From NCBI GenBank assembly GCA_017397105.1, contig JAFQKF010000048.1:28880-92879 (forward strand): a stretch of DNA of 64,000 nucleotides, written 5' to 3'. Shown one piece after another: positions 42,953 through 50,335 of this stretch; within the stretch, counting starts at the first letter, position 1, and every line of letters starts with the position of its first letter. The notes below the pieces were generated by a model. That model did no database searches, was not told the origin of the DNA, and was given only the letters and a program-made list of their open reading frames with translations. A program made the translations under genes and the position numbers. The DNA is from Clostridia bacterium. Lineage in GTDB: Bacteria > Bacillota > Clostridia > Oscillospirales > Acutalibacteraceae.

Positions 42953-44860
42953 TCAGACATATTCAGCAGGATTTATGCTCTTTTCATCTCTTCTGCCGTA
43001 CCATGCAACAACCCTTGCGTAATCGAACCAGTTATCCGTTTCGGATACGGGGATTTTCAAAGCCGTCTTTTTCTTTTCGGGATGAGTGACGGCAGGGTCA
43101 AAAATCAGGCGGAAATATTCGTGCCAGTCATACTGAGTTTCAAATATCCTTTCATCCTTGCAGGGCAGGGCGATCATTTCCTTCTGATATCTGAGAAGGT
43201 CGTTGAAAAGCTCAGCGTCATCGAAATATCTGCCGAGATAGCTCTTCACGTCATCATAAAAAGCCTCAAATTCCGCTACACTGCAGAGAAAAAGCGCTTC
43301 TTCAAAATCCCAGTAAATGCTGCCGAAGCGTTCATCGGCAAAATAAAGGTTGCTTTTTCCTTCGATGAATGGAACGAAATTTTCGCAGGTGTGATCCAGC
43401 AGTCTTTTTAAAACACGGCTTTCGTTTTCAATCCAGTCATAAAGCTTCATGTAGAAATCGTAATATGAAACGTTATGAGCTTTTCTGAGGTAGACGGCGA
43501 AGAATCGCAGCAGACCCATGCTGTGGAAACTCTGCACGCTTATGGAGATTCTTTCAGCGGTGTACCATTCCTGAGGAGTCATGGCATCCGTACCGATTAT
43601 AACCTCGGAGCGTGAAGAGAAATCAAGGTCCTTGTTTACGTTGTTGTGCTTCTGGCAAAGCTGAGAGCGCATTGTTTTGATTTTATATTTATTCCTTATT
43701 TCGTCGGAATAAATCGGAGTATTCGGGAAAACCTCGCAACGGTGCACGGTAATTGAATAATGCTGACCGGCTTCGATTATATCAAACAGTCCCTTGCAGA
43801 AGCTTTCAAGCGTTTCTTCGGGCAGACCGAGCATAAGGTCGGTATAGGTGTTGATATTATGCTTTCTGTACTTATTAAGCTCTTGCGCGAATTTGTTGAC
43901 GGAAAGATTCTTCCTGCCGATTGCCTCAAGCGTTTTCTCGTTCATGCTCTGCACCGCAACGCAGACGCCTCTGTTAAGCCCTGCTATTTCAAGCTTTTGA
44001 TTGATGCGGAATGCGGCGTCGGTTTTATTCTTTTCGGAAGCGGTTTCAAAGCGGTGAGGATAACCGTATTTTTTCCTTACCTCAATGGCGTAATCGGCAA
44101 TTTTTTCATCTCTGTCAATAATGCCGAAGTTACCGTCAGCACACAGGCAGTATTTGATTTTGTTTCTGGCAAGCCATTCAAGGTCGTTTTTAACTCTGCG
44201 CATCGGGAATGTCCTGAAAACAGAGCCGCTTCTTGCCCAGTAGCAATAAATGCAGCCGTAGGGGCAGCCGCGGTTTGTTTCAACCACGGCATCAAGGGAT
44301 AAATCCTTGTATTCGGGGTTGTTTACGATACTGTCAAAAAGCCCTGTTTCATAGGGCGAAGGGAAATCGTCAAGAGGGCACGGAGGTGCCTTTTTTGTTT
44401 TGAAGGATTTCCCGTCTTTTTTATATGAGATATTATCAATAACGGAAAAATCCTTATCACCTATAAGCTGCTCAAGCACAAGGTAAAAAGGCATTTCGCC
44501 TTCTCCGTGAATGAGGATATCAATGAAAGAGTATTTATCAAGATACTCGGTGTTTTCGGGAATCTGAGGACCGCCGAATATGATTGTGCACTCGGGCCAT
44601 TTTTCTTTAACCTGACGGGCGAGTTCAAGGTTATATTCGATATTCCACATATAGCAGGAGAAGCCTGCTACGAAAGGATTATCAATTTTTGCAAACGCTT
44701 CGGCTATTGAGTTCTTGATGAAAATGAAATCGCAAAGGCGATAATTGCTTTTTATGCTCTCGTGCTGAAAAGCAAATGCAGCCAACGTTCCTGAAGCGTA
44801 GGGTAAAAATACGGATTTTGAAATAATGCCTGAAGGTTGAATGAGGTATAAGTTCTTCAT
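42953..44860 (-). CDS. B12-binding radical SAM protein, paralogue 2
   Basis: 635 residues from the ATG at 44860, chosen for GGGGGGAGAAT just upstream. Domain order as in paralogue 1: cobalamin-binding domain, CPYGCIYC cluster motif in ETNRGCPYGCIYCYWARSGS, TIM-barrel core, conserved C-terminal region. It is the closest relative of paralogue 1 across its whole length, including the C-terminal WYTAERISISVQSFHSMGLL. Each paralogue has its own promoter and terminator, so the three are not an operon but separately controlled units. Confidence 0.88.
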   Translation of the reverse strand: MKNLYLIQPSGIISKSVFLPYASGTLAAFAFQHESIKSNYRLCDFIFIKNSIAEAFAKIDNPFVAGFSCYMWNIEYNLELARQVKEKWPECTIIFGGPQIPENTEYLDKYSFIDILIHGEGEMPFYLVLEQLIGDKDFSVIDNISYKKDGKSFKTKKAPPCPLDDFPSPYETGLFDSIVNNPEYKDLSLDAVVETNRGCPYGCIYCYWARSGSVFRTFPMRRVKNDLEWLARNKIKYCLCADGNFGIIDRDEKIADYAIEVRKKYGYPHRFETASEKNKTDAAFRINQKLEIAGLNRGVCVAVQSMNEKTLEAIGRKNLSVNKFAQELNKYRKHNINTYTDLMLGLPEETLESFCKGLFDIIEAGQHYSITVHRCEVFPNTPIYSDEIRNKYKIKTMRSQLCQKHNNVNKDLDFSSRSEVIIGTDAMTPQEWYTAERISISVQSFHSMGLLRFFAVYLRKAHNVSYYDFYMKLYDWIENESRVLKRLLDHTCENFVPFIEGKSNLYFADERFGSIYWDFEEALFLCSVAEFEAFYDDVKSYLGRYFDDAELFNDLLRYQKEMIALPCKDERIFETQYDWHEYFRLIFDPAVTHPEKKKTALKIPVSETDNWFDYARVVAWYGRRDEKSINPAEYV

Positions 44861-44900
44861 ATTCTCCCCCCTCAATAAGTTTTTATAGTTATACAATAAT

Positions 44901-44929
44901 AGTTTATCATGACTAAAGTAAAAAGGCAA
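44901..44929 (-). promoter_or_regulatory. promoter of radical SAM gene 2
   Basis: On the minus strand TTGCCT (44924-44929), 17-bp spacer, TAAACT (44901-44906), same as gene 1; the surrounding bases are conserved as well. Confidence 0.65.
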
Positions 44930-44968
44930 TGTTTTTTTATGGCATGAAAGATTAAGCTTTGGTTTTTA

Positions 44969-44990
44969 GAGTTCGAATGTAGTCACTCTA
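44969..44990 (-). repeat. 22-bp repeat, copy 2
   Basis: Identical to 42869-42890. Here the extra flanking A/T makes AGAGT/ACTCT a 5-bp complement. It lies 40 bp upstream of the -35 of gene 2. Confidence 0.8.
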
Positions 44991-45022
44991 CAGATATTTT
45001 GATAATTACGAAAAATCAAAGC

Positions 45023-45063
45023 AAAAAGAGCGCCCTGACTTTGCTGCCCGGGCGGCTCTTTTG
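45023..45063 (-). terminator. terminator after radical SAM gene 3
   Basis: AAAGAGC-GCCC / GGGC-GGCTCTTT hairpin with one bulge; the minus strand continues with TTTTTG. Confidence 0.8.
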
Positions 45064-45079
45064 GGTTTATAACGGTAAT

Positions 45080-46987
45080 TCAGATGTATTCAGCCCGATT
45101 TATGCTCTTTCCGCTTCTTCTTCCGTACCAAGCAACAATGCGTGCGTAATCGAACCAATTATCTGTTTCTGATTCGGCAATTTTTAAAACAGTTTTCTTC
45201 TTTTCGGGATGTGCTGCTTCAGCGTCAAAAATCCGGCGGAAGTATTCGTGCCAGTCATACTGTGTTTCGAAAACAGTTTCGCCTTTACAGGGCTGGGCAA
45301 TCATTTCTTTTTGATATTTCAACAAGTCCTCAAAAATCTCGGTGTCGTCAAAATATCTTTTAAGGTAATCCTTTACATCGTCATAAAATGCATCAAGCTC
45401 TGCTGCGCTGCAAAGGAAGAGCGCTTCATCGAAATCCCAATAAATGTTGCCGAAGCGTTCGTCAGAGAAGCACAGATTTCCTTTTCCCTCAAGGAAAGGT
45501 ATGAAGGATTGGCAGGCATAGTCAAGTAATCTTTTTATAACGCTGCTTTCGCTTTCAATCCACTCATAAAGCTTCATATAGAAATCGTAATACGAAACGT
45601 TGAGAGCCTTTCTGAGATATACTGCGAAAAACCTGAGCAGACCCATATTGTGAAAGCTTATGGCGGCGGTGGTGATTCTTTCGGCGGTAAGCCATTCTGC
45701 CGAGCTCATGGTGCTTGTCTCAACCACAATGCAGGAGCGGGAAGAATCAGCGTTTTCGTTTGCAATGCTGTGCTTCTGACAAAACTGAGAGGTTATTGTT
45801 TTGATTTTATACTTCTTCTGCATCTCATCGGAATACAGGATTGTATTGGGAAGAAGCTCGCAGCGGTAAACGGCAACCGAATAATGCTGACCTGCTTCAA
45901 TAACGTCAAAAAGACCTCTGCAGAAGCTTTCCAGAGTTTCACCGGGCAAGCCGAGGATTATATCAGTGTAAGTGTACATTCCCGCATCACGGTATGCTTT
46001 GAGAGTCTGGGAAAGATTACCTACGCCGATATTCTTTCTTCCGATTATTTCAAGCACGTCCTCAGACATGCTTTGTACAGCAACGGAAATGCCGCGGTTA
46101 AGATTACGGGAATCAAGCTTGCGGTTGATTCTGAAAACAAAATCATCCTTATTCTTTGCGGAGGTTGTTTCAAATTTCTGAGGATAACCGTATTTCTTAT
46201 TGAGCTCAACCACGTAATCGGCAATTTTTTCATCTCTGCTTACTATGCCGAAATTTGAATCGGCGCACACGCAGAAGGGGATTTTATTTTTTGCAATCCA
46301 ATCAAGGTCGTTTTTAATGCGTTCATCCGGGAAAAAGCGCAAGCTTCCCTTTCCTTCGCTCCAGCAGCAGTAAATGCATTTATAAGGGCAGCCGCGGTTT
46401 GTTTCAATAACAGTGTCAAACTGAAAACCGGCATACTTGGGGTTGTGAATGATTTTGTCAAAAACTCCTGCGGCATAAGGGGAGGGCATTTGGGTTAAAT
46501 CGCATACAGGGACTGACGGAGTTTTTTTGTATTCTCCGTTTTCTCTGTATGAAATATTGTTGATATTTTCAAAGGATTTCTGAGTCAGGCAGTTTTTGAG
46601 AAGCTCATGAAAAGCTATTTCACCCTCACCGTGAATAAGCAAATCAATGAAGCTGTATTTTTCAAGATATTCCGTATCGTCAGGTATCTGCGGACCGCCG
46701 AAAACGGTTATCACATCAGGATACTTGGCTTTGACTTCCATGGCAAGAGTAAGATTATATTCGATATTCCACATATAGCAGGAAAAGCCTACAATATACG
46801 GGCGGTTGATTTTTTCAACAGCTTTATTAATAGGTTCTTTTTCAAAAATAATATCCGCAAGATTAAAGTTTTGCTTTATCTCCTCATGCTGAAAAGAATA
46901 CGCCGCAATTGAACCGGAGGCATATGGCAAAAAGAAGGATTTTGAAAGCGAATTACTCGGCTGAACGAAATAGATATTCTTCTTCAT
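45080..46987 (-). CDS. B12-binding radical SAM protein, paralogue 3 (divergent)
   Basis: 635 residues from the ATG at 46987 behind AAAGGAG. The same domains: cobalamin-binding (GFSCYMWNIEYNL), CPYKCIYCCW cluster motif, barrel core with DIILGLPGETLESF, shared C-terminus. It departs from the other two around the cluster (CCWSEGKGSLRFFPDERI in place of CYWARSGS) and in the N-terminal FVQPSNSLSKSFFLPYASG, so it likely acts on a different substrate. It is farthest upstream and probably the oldest copy or a separate branch. Confidence 0.88.
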   Translation of the reverse strand: MKKNIYFVQPSNSLSKSFFLPYASGSIAAYSFQHEEIKQNFNLADIIFEKEPINKAVEKINRPYIVGFSCYMWNIEYNLTLAMEVKAKYPDVITVFGGPQIPDDTEYLEKYSFIDLLIHGEGEIAFHELLKNCLTQKSFENINNISYRENGEYKKTPSVPVCDLTQMPSPYAAGVFDKIIHNPKYAGFQFDTVIETNRGCPYKCIYCCWSEGKGSLRFFPDERIKNDLDWIAKNKIPFCVCADSNFGIVSRDEKIADYVVELNKKYGYPQKFETTSAKNKDDFVFRINRKLDSRNLNRGISVAVQSMSEDVLEIIGRKNIGVGNLSQTLKAYRDAGMYTYTDIILGLPGETLESFCRGLFDVIEAGQHYSVAVYRCELLPNTILYSDEMQKKYKIKTITSQFCQKHSIANENADSSRSCIVVETSTMSSAEWLTAERITTAAISFHNMGLLRFFAVYLRKALNVSYYDFYMKLYEWIESESSVIKRLLDYACQSFIPFLEGKGNLCFSDERFGNIYWDFDEALFLCSAAELDAFYDDVKDYLKRYFDDTEIFEDLLKYQKEMIAQPCKGETVFETQYDWHEYFRRIFDAEAAHPEKKKTVLKIAESETDNWFDYARIVAWYGRRSGKSINRAEYI

Positions 46988-47046
46988 AATGCACTCCTTT
47001 CTTGATAATGGCGTCAACATTTTTTTAACGGAATTTTAATGAATTT

Positions 47047-47075
47047 ATTTTATCATAAAAGAAAATAAAAATCAA
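47047..47075 (-). promoter_or_regulatory. promoter of radical SAM gene 3
   Basis: On the minus strand TTGATT (47070-47075), 17-bp spacer, TAAAAT (47047-47052); the ATGATAAA context matches genes 1 and 2. Confidence 0.65.
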
Positions 47076-47097
47076 TATTTTTTCCAAAAGAAATTTT

Positions 47098-47183
47098 AAA
47101 AAAGAATCTCACAAAAGAATCTCAAAAAAGAATCTCTGAAAAGAATCTCAAAAAAGAATCTCTGAAAAGAATCTCAAAAAAGA
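47098..47183. repeat. 13-bp tandem repeat, six full copies plus a partial
   Basis: GAATCTC occurs at 47104, 47117, 47130, 47143, 47156 and 47169, exactly every 13 bp, with alternating spacers of AAAAAA and TGAAAA type; a seventh copy decays to GAAGTTT. The array starts 23 bp upstream of the -35 of radical SAM gene 3. The 419-bp region 46988-47406 has no gene. Confidence 0.9.
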
Positions 47184-47340
47184 AGTTTTTTAAGGAATTA
47201 TATCCTGTAGATGGAAGCTTTTTACTGTTATAATTAATTAAGATACGCGGCTGATAAATATAAATGCAGATAAACGGCTTTTACTGCCGCGAAGGGTTGA
47301 TGTTTTATTTAATGTTGCTTAAAAGAGAATAAACCTTTAC

Positions 47341-47369
47341 TTGAAAACCTCTTGAACAAGTGCTAAAAT
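47341..47369 (+). promoter_or_regulatory. promoter of the YjbR-GNAT operon
   Basis: TTGAAA (47341-47346), 17-bp spacer, TAAAAT (47364-47369). Confidence 0.78.
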
Positions 47370-47406
47370 CAATTAAGGCACTGCGAACTTCGGAAAGAGG
47401 GGAATT

Positions 47407-47799
47407 ATGAACAGAAGAGAACTTGAAAACTACATTGCCGAAACCTATTCGGTAACCCCCGAGCATCCGTGGATGATGTATCCCGATAACACGGTGTTCC
47501 GCCACGCCAACAACAAAAAATGGTTTGCGCTTGTTATGAGTCTGTCAGAATCAAAGCTTGGGATTGCAGGGGAAGAAAAGCTCGATGTTATGAATCTTAA
47601 ATGCGATCCGATACTTGTGGGCTCGTTGCTTAATGATAAGGGCTTTTTTCCTGCGTATCATATGAGCAAAACCAACTGGATAACCGTTGCTCTTGACGGC
47701 AGTGTTGACGGCGAAAAGATTAAATGGCTTGTTGACCTCAGCTTTGAGCTTACCTCTCTTAAAATCAAGAAACCTCACGGAGGAAAAAAGAATGTCTGA
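47407..47799 (+). CDS. MmcQ/YjbR family protein
   Basis: 130 residues. HPWMMYPDNTVFRHANNKKWFALVM, then KCDPILVGSLL and GFFPAYHMSKTNWITVAL, are the standard blocks of the MmcQ/YjbR fold (a DNA-binding-like alpha/beta double-wing fold of unknown role). GAGGGG upstream. It overlaps the GNAT gene by 8 bp. Confidence 0.88.
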   Translation: MNRRELENYIAETYSVTPEHPWMMYPDNTVFRHANNKKWFALVMSLSESKLGIAGEEKLDVMNLKCDPILVGSLLNDKGFFPAYHMSKTNWITVALDGSVDGEKIKWLVDLSFELTSLKIKKPHGGKKNV

Positions 47800-48268
47800 T
47801 ATAAGATTTGCAAATGAGAATGATACTCAGCTTATTCTGTTGTTTATAAATGCTCTTGCAGAGTATGAAAAAATGGCTGACGAGGTTGTGGCAACTCCCG
47901 AATTATTGAAAGAATGGATTTTTGAAAAAGGCAAAGCAGAGGTTCTTTTTGCTATGGAAAACGGCGAGGAAGTGGGCTTTGCGCTCTTCTTTCATAACTT
48001 TTCAACCTTCCTCGGAAGAGCAGGAATATATCTTGAGGATTTGTTCGTACTCCCCGAATACAGAGGAAAGGGCTACGGCAAAGCACTTTTGAAAAGGCTT
48101 GCAGCTATTACTGTTGAGCGCGGCTGCGGCAGGCTTGAGTGGTGCTGCCTGGATTGGAACAAGCCGAGCATAGATTTTTATCTTTCCCTCGGTGCGAAGC
48201 CTCTGGAGGATTGGACAATTTACCGCCTCACGGGCGATACCCTCAACGCTCTTGCGGAAAACGGATAA
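47792..48268 (+). CDS. GNAT family N-acetyltransferase
   Basis: 158 residues from the ATG at 47792 (GGAGG upstream, inside the end of yjbR). IRFANENDTQLILLFINALAEYEKM and EDLFVLPEYRGKGYGKALLKRLA (acetyl-CoA pyrophosphate loop) followed by EWCCLDWNKPSIDFYLSLGA resemble the spermidine/diamine acetyltransferase branch. The substrate is not certain. Confidence 0.88.
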   Translation: MSDIRFANENDTQLILLFINALAEYEKMADEVVATPELLKEWIFEKGKAEVLFAMENGEEVGFALFFHNFSTFLGRAGIYLEDLFVLPEYRGKGYGKALLKRLAAITVERGCGRLEWCCLDWNKPSIDFYLSLGAKPLEDWTIYRLTGDTLNALAENG

Positions 48269-48279
48269 GGAGTACATAT

Positions 48280-48669
48280 ATGGCATATATGGGCGCAATG
48301 CTTATTGGTATGGTGGCAGGCGGTATAATGATGGCGGTTCTCGGCACGGTTACGCTTGTTTTGGGTATAGCTGTTTTTATAGATTCACGCCGTCACGGGA
48401 TGAAAACGGGCTGGTGGATAGTTGCCGTGCTCATCTGCAGCGTTTATACAATCGTCCCCTACGTGGCGGTGAGAGTGAAAAAGGCTCACCGTAAGTGCGG
48501 CATCTGCTCATCAAAGGCGGGTGAAAATGACAGTTATTGTGAATCCTGTGGCAGTAAGCTCAAAGAAATCAACGATGCCGGGGTTGCAAAAATATTTATT
48601 GTGGTCGTATGGGCAGCGTCGGTAATCGCTATGATAGCCTCGGAACTGATAACCGCATTAACACATTAA
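48280..48669 (+). CDS. small membrane protein with zinc ribbon
   Basis: 129 residues from the ATG at 48280 (AAGGAG 7 nt upstream, 11 bp after the GNAT stop). Two membrane spans (about 5-27, 38-58), a central CGICSSKAGENDSYCESCG ribbon, and a third span at the C-terminus. No family recognised; third gene of the operon. Confidence 0.7.
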   Translation: MAYMGAMLIGMVAGGIMMAVLGTVTLVLGIAVFIDSRRHGMKTGWWIVAVLICSVYTIVPYVAVRVKKAHRKCGICSSKAGENDSYCESCGSKLKEINDAGVAKIFIVVVWAASVIAMIASELITALTH

Positions 48670-48680
48670 AAAACAAAATT

Positions 48681-48746
48681 AAAGCTTGTCTTGCAGATAC
48701 GAAGAATACCTGTTCTTCGTTTCACAAGGCAAGCTTTTTGTTTTTG
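48681..48746 (+). terminator. two-tier terminator hairpin
   Basis: AAAGCTTGTCTTG / CAAGGCAAGCTTT outer stem encloses a second hairpin ACGAAGAA / TTCTTCGT; TTGTTTTT follows. Confidence 0.88.
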
Positions 48747-48816
48747 ACAGTTTTTGAATAACCCTTGTTTGTGCGGGAAAAGATAAGAGCGAATTATCAA
48801 AAAAAGGAGCGGTTTT

Positions 48817-49260
48817 GTGGCAATATCGGATAATGAATACAGTAAAATGGCGAAAAAAGCTTCTCCTCCTACAAGAAAGATTTTTAACTGTGTCATGGCT
48901 TTCATGACGGGCGGATTCATCTGCGCCTGCGGAGAGGGACTGAGAATGCTGTATATATACCTCGGATTAAACGAAGATGAGGTAAAAGCCATGGTACCCG
49001 TTACAATTATTGCGGTTACGGCATTGCTTACGGCAATCGGCGTTTTTGATTCCATAGCCTTTTACGCAGGGGCGGGTACAATCGTGCCCATTACGGGCTT
49101 TGCAAATTCCGTGGTTTCTCCTGCAATGGAATTCCAGAGCGAGGGAAGAATTCTCGGCACGGGAGCAAATATGTTCAAAATCGCAGGCCCCGTAATTGTT
49201 TACGGCACGGCGGCTGCTGTGATTTACGGGCTTGCTTATTTTTTAGTTTCAAAAGGGTGA
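48817..49260 (+). CDS. spoVAC: stage V sporulation protein AC
   Basis: 147 residues, GTG start with AAAGGAG 7 nt upstream. Four membrane spans and PPTRKIFNCVMAFMTGGFIC, FYAGAGTIVPITGFANSVVSPA are characteristic of SpoVAC, the mechanosensitive channel component for dipicolinic acid uptake into and release from spores. The expected partner spoVAD follows with a 4-base junction, but spoVAE does not. Confidence 0.95.
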   Translation: MAISDNEYSKMAKKASPPTRKIFNCVMAFMTGGFICACGEGLRMLYIYLGLNEDEVKAMVPVTIIAVTALLTAIGVFDSIAFYAGAGTIVPITGFANSVVSPAMEFQSEGRILGTGANMFKIAGPVIVYGTAAAVIYGLAYFLVSKG

Positions 49261-49265
49261 TTGAT

Positions 49266-49952
49266 ATGACAAGGCAGGGAAGATATACCGTTATGCTTGA
49301 CAGCCGACCCGTTATAATCGGCAGAGCATCGGTAGTCGGCAAAAAAGAGGGCGAAGGCCCTTTGGGCGCAGAGTATGATTTTATTTATGAGGATGCAACG
49401 GCAGGTGAATCAAGCTGGGAAAAAGCTGAGAGCGCAATGCACCGTGATGCTCTGATGCGTGCGATTAAAAAATCGGGCATCCCTGAGAATAACGTGGATA
49501 TAGTTTTTGCAGGTGATCTGCTGGACCAATGCACCGGAAGCACTTTCGGCATAAAGGATATACAGATACCTTTTGCAGGGCTTTACGGAGCGTGCTCAAC
49601 TATGGCGCTGTCGCTTTGCATGGCGGGCATAAGTGTAGAATCGGGTTTTGCAAGAGTTGCAACGGCTTCAACGTCATCGCATTTTTGCTCTGCGGAAAAG
49701 CAGTTCAGAACACCGCTTGAGTACGGCGGTCAGCGTGACCCGGCATCGCAATGGACTGCAACCGCAGCAGGTGCGGCGGTGGTTGCAAGCAGCGGCAACG
49801 GAGCAAGAATAGAGAGCGTGCATATTGGCAGAATAGTGGATTATTCAATAAAAGATGCCAACAATATGGGTGCGGCAATGGCACCCGAAGATGTTAAACT
49901 AACACCATGCCCGTCAAATCAAAAAGAAATGAAAATACAAAAGAAAATATAA
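49266..49952 (+). CDS. spoVAD: SpoVAD, 3'-truncated and probably non-functional
   Basis: 228 residues from the ATG at 49266 (a GTG at 49257 overlapping the spoVAC stop is an alternative). The thiolase-like fold is clear (RPVIIGRASVVGKKEGEGPLG, FAGLYGACSTMALSL, QRDPASQWTATAAGA, DANNMGAAMAP). SpoVAD is normally about 335-340 residues; here homology stops at about DNA 49890 and is replaced by about 20 unrelated residues rich in Lys, Asn and Gln. The dipicolinic-acid-binding C-terminal half and the downstream spoVAE gene are missing, replaced by the surface-protein region. Confidence 0.85.
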   Translation: MTRQGRYTVMLDSRPVIIGRASVVGKKEGEGPLGAEYDFIYEDATAGESSWEKAESAMHRDALMRAIKKSGIPENNVDIVFAGDLLDQCTGSTFGIKDIQIPFAGLYGACSTMALSLCMAGISVESGFARVATASTSSHFCSAEKQFRTPLEYGGQRDPASQWTATAAGAAVVASSGNGARIESVHIGRIVDYSIKDANNMGAAMAPEDVKLTPCPSNQKEMKIQKKI

Positions 49953-50075
49953 AAGAAAACAAAAAAACACAATAAAATAGCAGCACAGCTGTCATACAAA
50001 ATCTGATAACGGGAGGTGATTGCAAAACAAGACGGGCAAAAGTATTGTTATTGTTCTTTGTATATGTGACTTGCC

Positions 50076-50112
50076 AAATCCCACTGTGACTGCCACAGTG
50101 GGATTTTTGATA
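50076..50112 (+). terminator. terminator upstream of the giant gene
   Basis: AAATCCCACTGTG / CACAGTGGGATTT 13-bp perfect stem, then TTGA. It isolates the giant gene from the truncated spoVA operon. The rest of 49953-50137 shows no convincing gene. Confidence 0.85.
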
Positions 50113-50137
50113 CATATAACGATAATTTAATGAAGTG

Positions 50138-50166
50138 TTGAACTTTTCGCAAATAAGTGATAAACT
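50138..50166 (+). promoter_or_regulatory. promoter of the giant secreted protein gene
   Basis: TTGAAC (50138-50143), 17-bp spacer, TAAACT (50161-50166). The predicted start near 50173 coincides with the first base of the leader stem. Confidence 0.75.
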
Positions 50167-50172
50167 AAAAAT

Positions 50173-50316
50173 GCTACACAGTTTAATAACTTTCTCAACG
50201 GGCATACTTTTGGTAAAAACGTATGCTTGGATTTATCATATCCTGTTGAGGAATGAACTGTGTAGCAACAGCATCGGGCTGCGTTTTTCGTGCGTGGCTT
50301 CGGCTGCGCACTTTTT
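50173..50316 (+). ncRNA. structured leader RNA ending in an intrinsic terminator (candidate riboswitch/attenuator)
   Basis: P1: GCTACACAGTT (50173-50183) pairs with AACTGTGTAGC (50256-50266). P2: CTCAAC (50194-50199) with GTTGAG (50245-50250). P3: GCATAC (50202-50207) with GTATGC (50221-50226). After a 23-nt linker a 9-bp stem with a TTCG loop (50290-50311) is followed by TTTTTG and then the GGAGG of the coding region at 50324. A three-helix domain plus terminator before a ribosome binding site is the layout of a ligand- or protein-controlled attenuator. It does not match any riboswitch class whose core I know. Confidence 0.6.
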
Positions 50317-50335
50317 GATTTGTGGAGGTATGTTT

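Noticed and set aside
47098-47183. CRISPR array
   Set aside because: The repeat unit is 13 bp with spacers of only 6 bp that alternate between two sequences; no cas genes are present.
50020-50130. 36-codon frame (TTG start) containing NKTGKSIVIVLCICDLPN just before the giant gene's promoter
   Set aside because: The GGAGG is only 3 nt from the TTG and the frame runs through the terminator hairpin; it looks toxin-like in hydrophobicity but there is no support beyond that.
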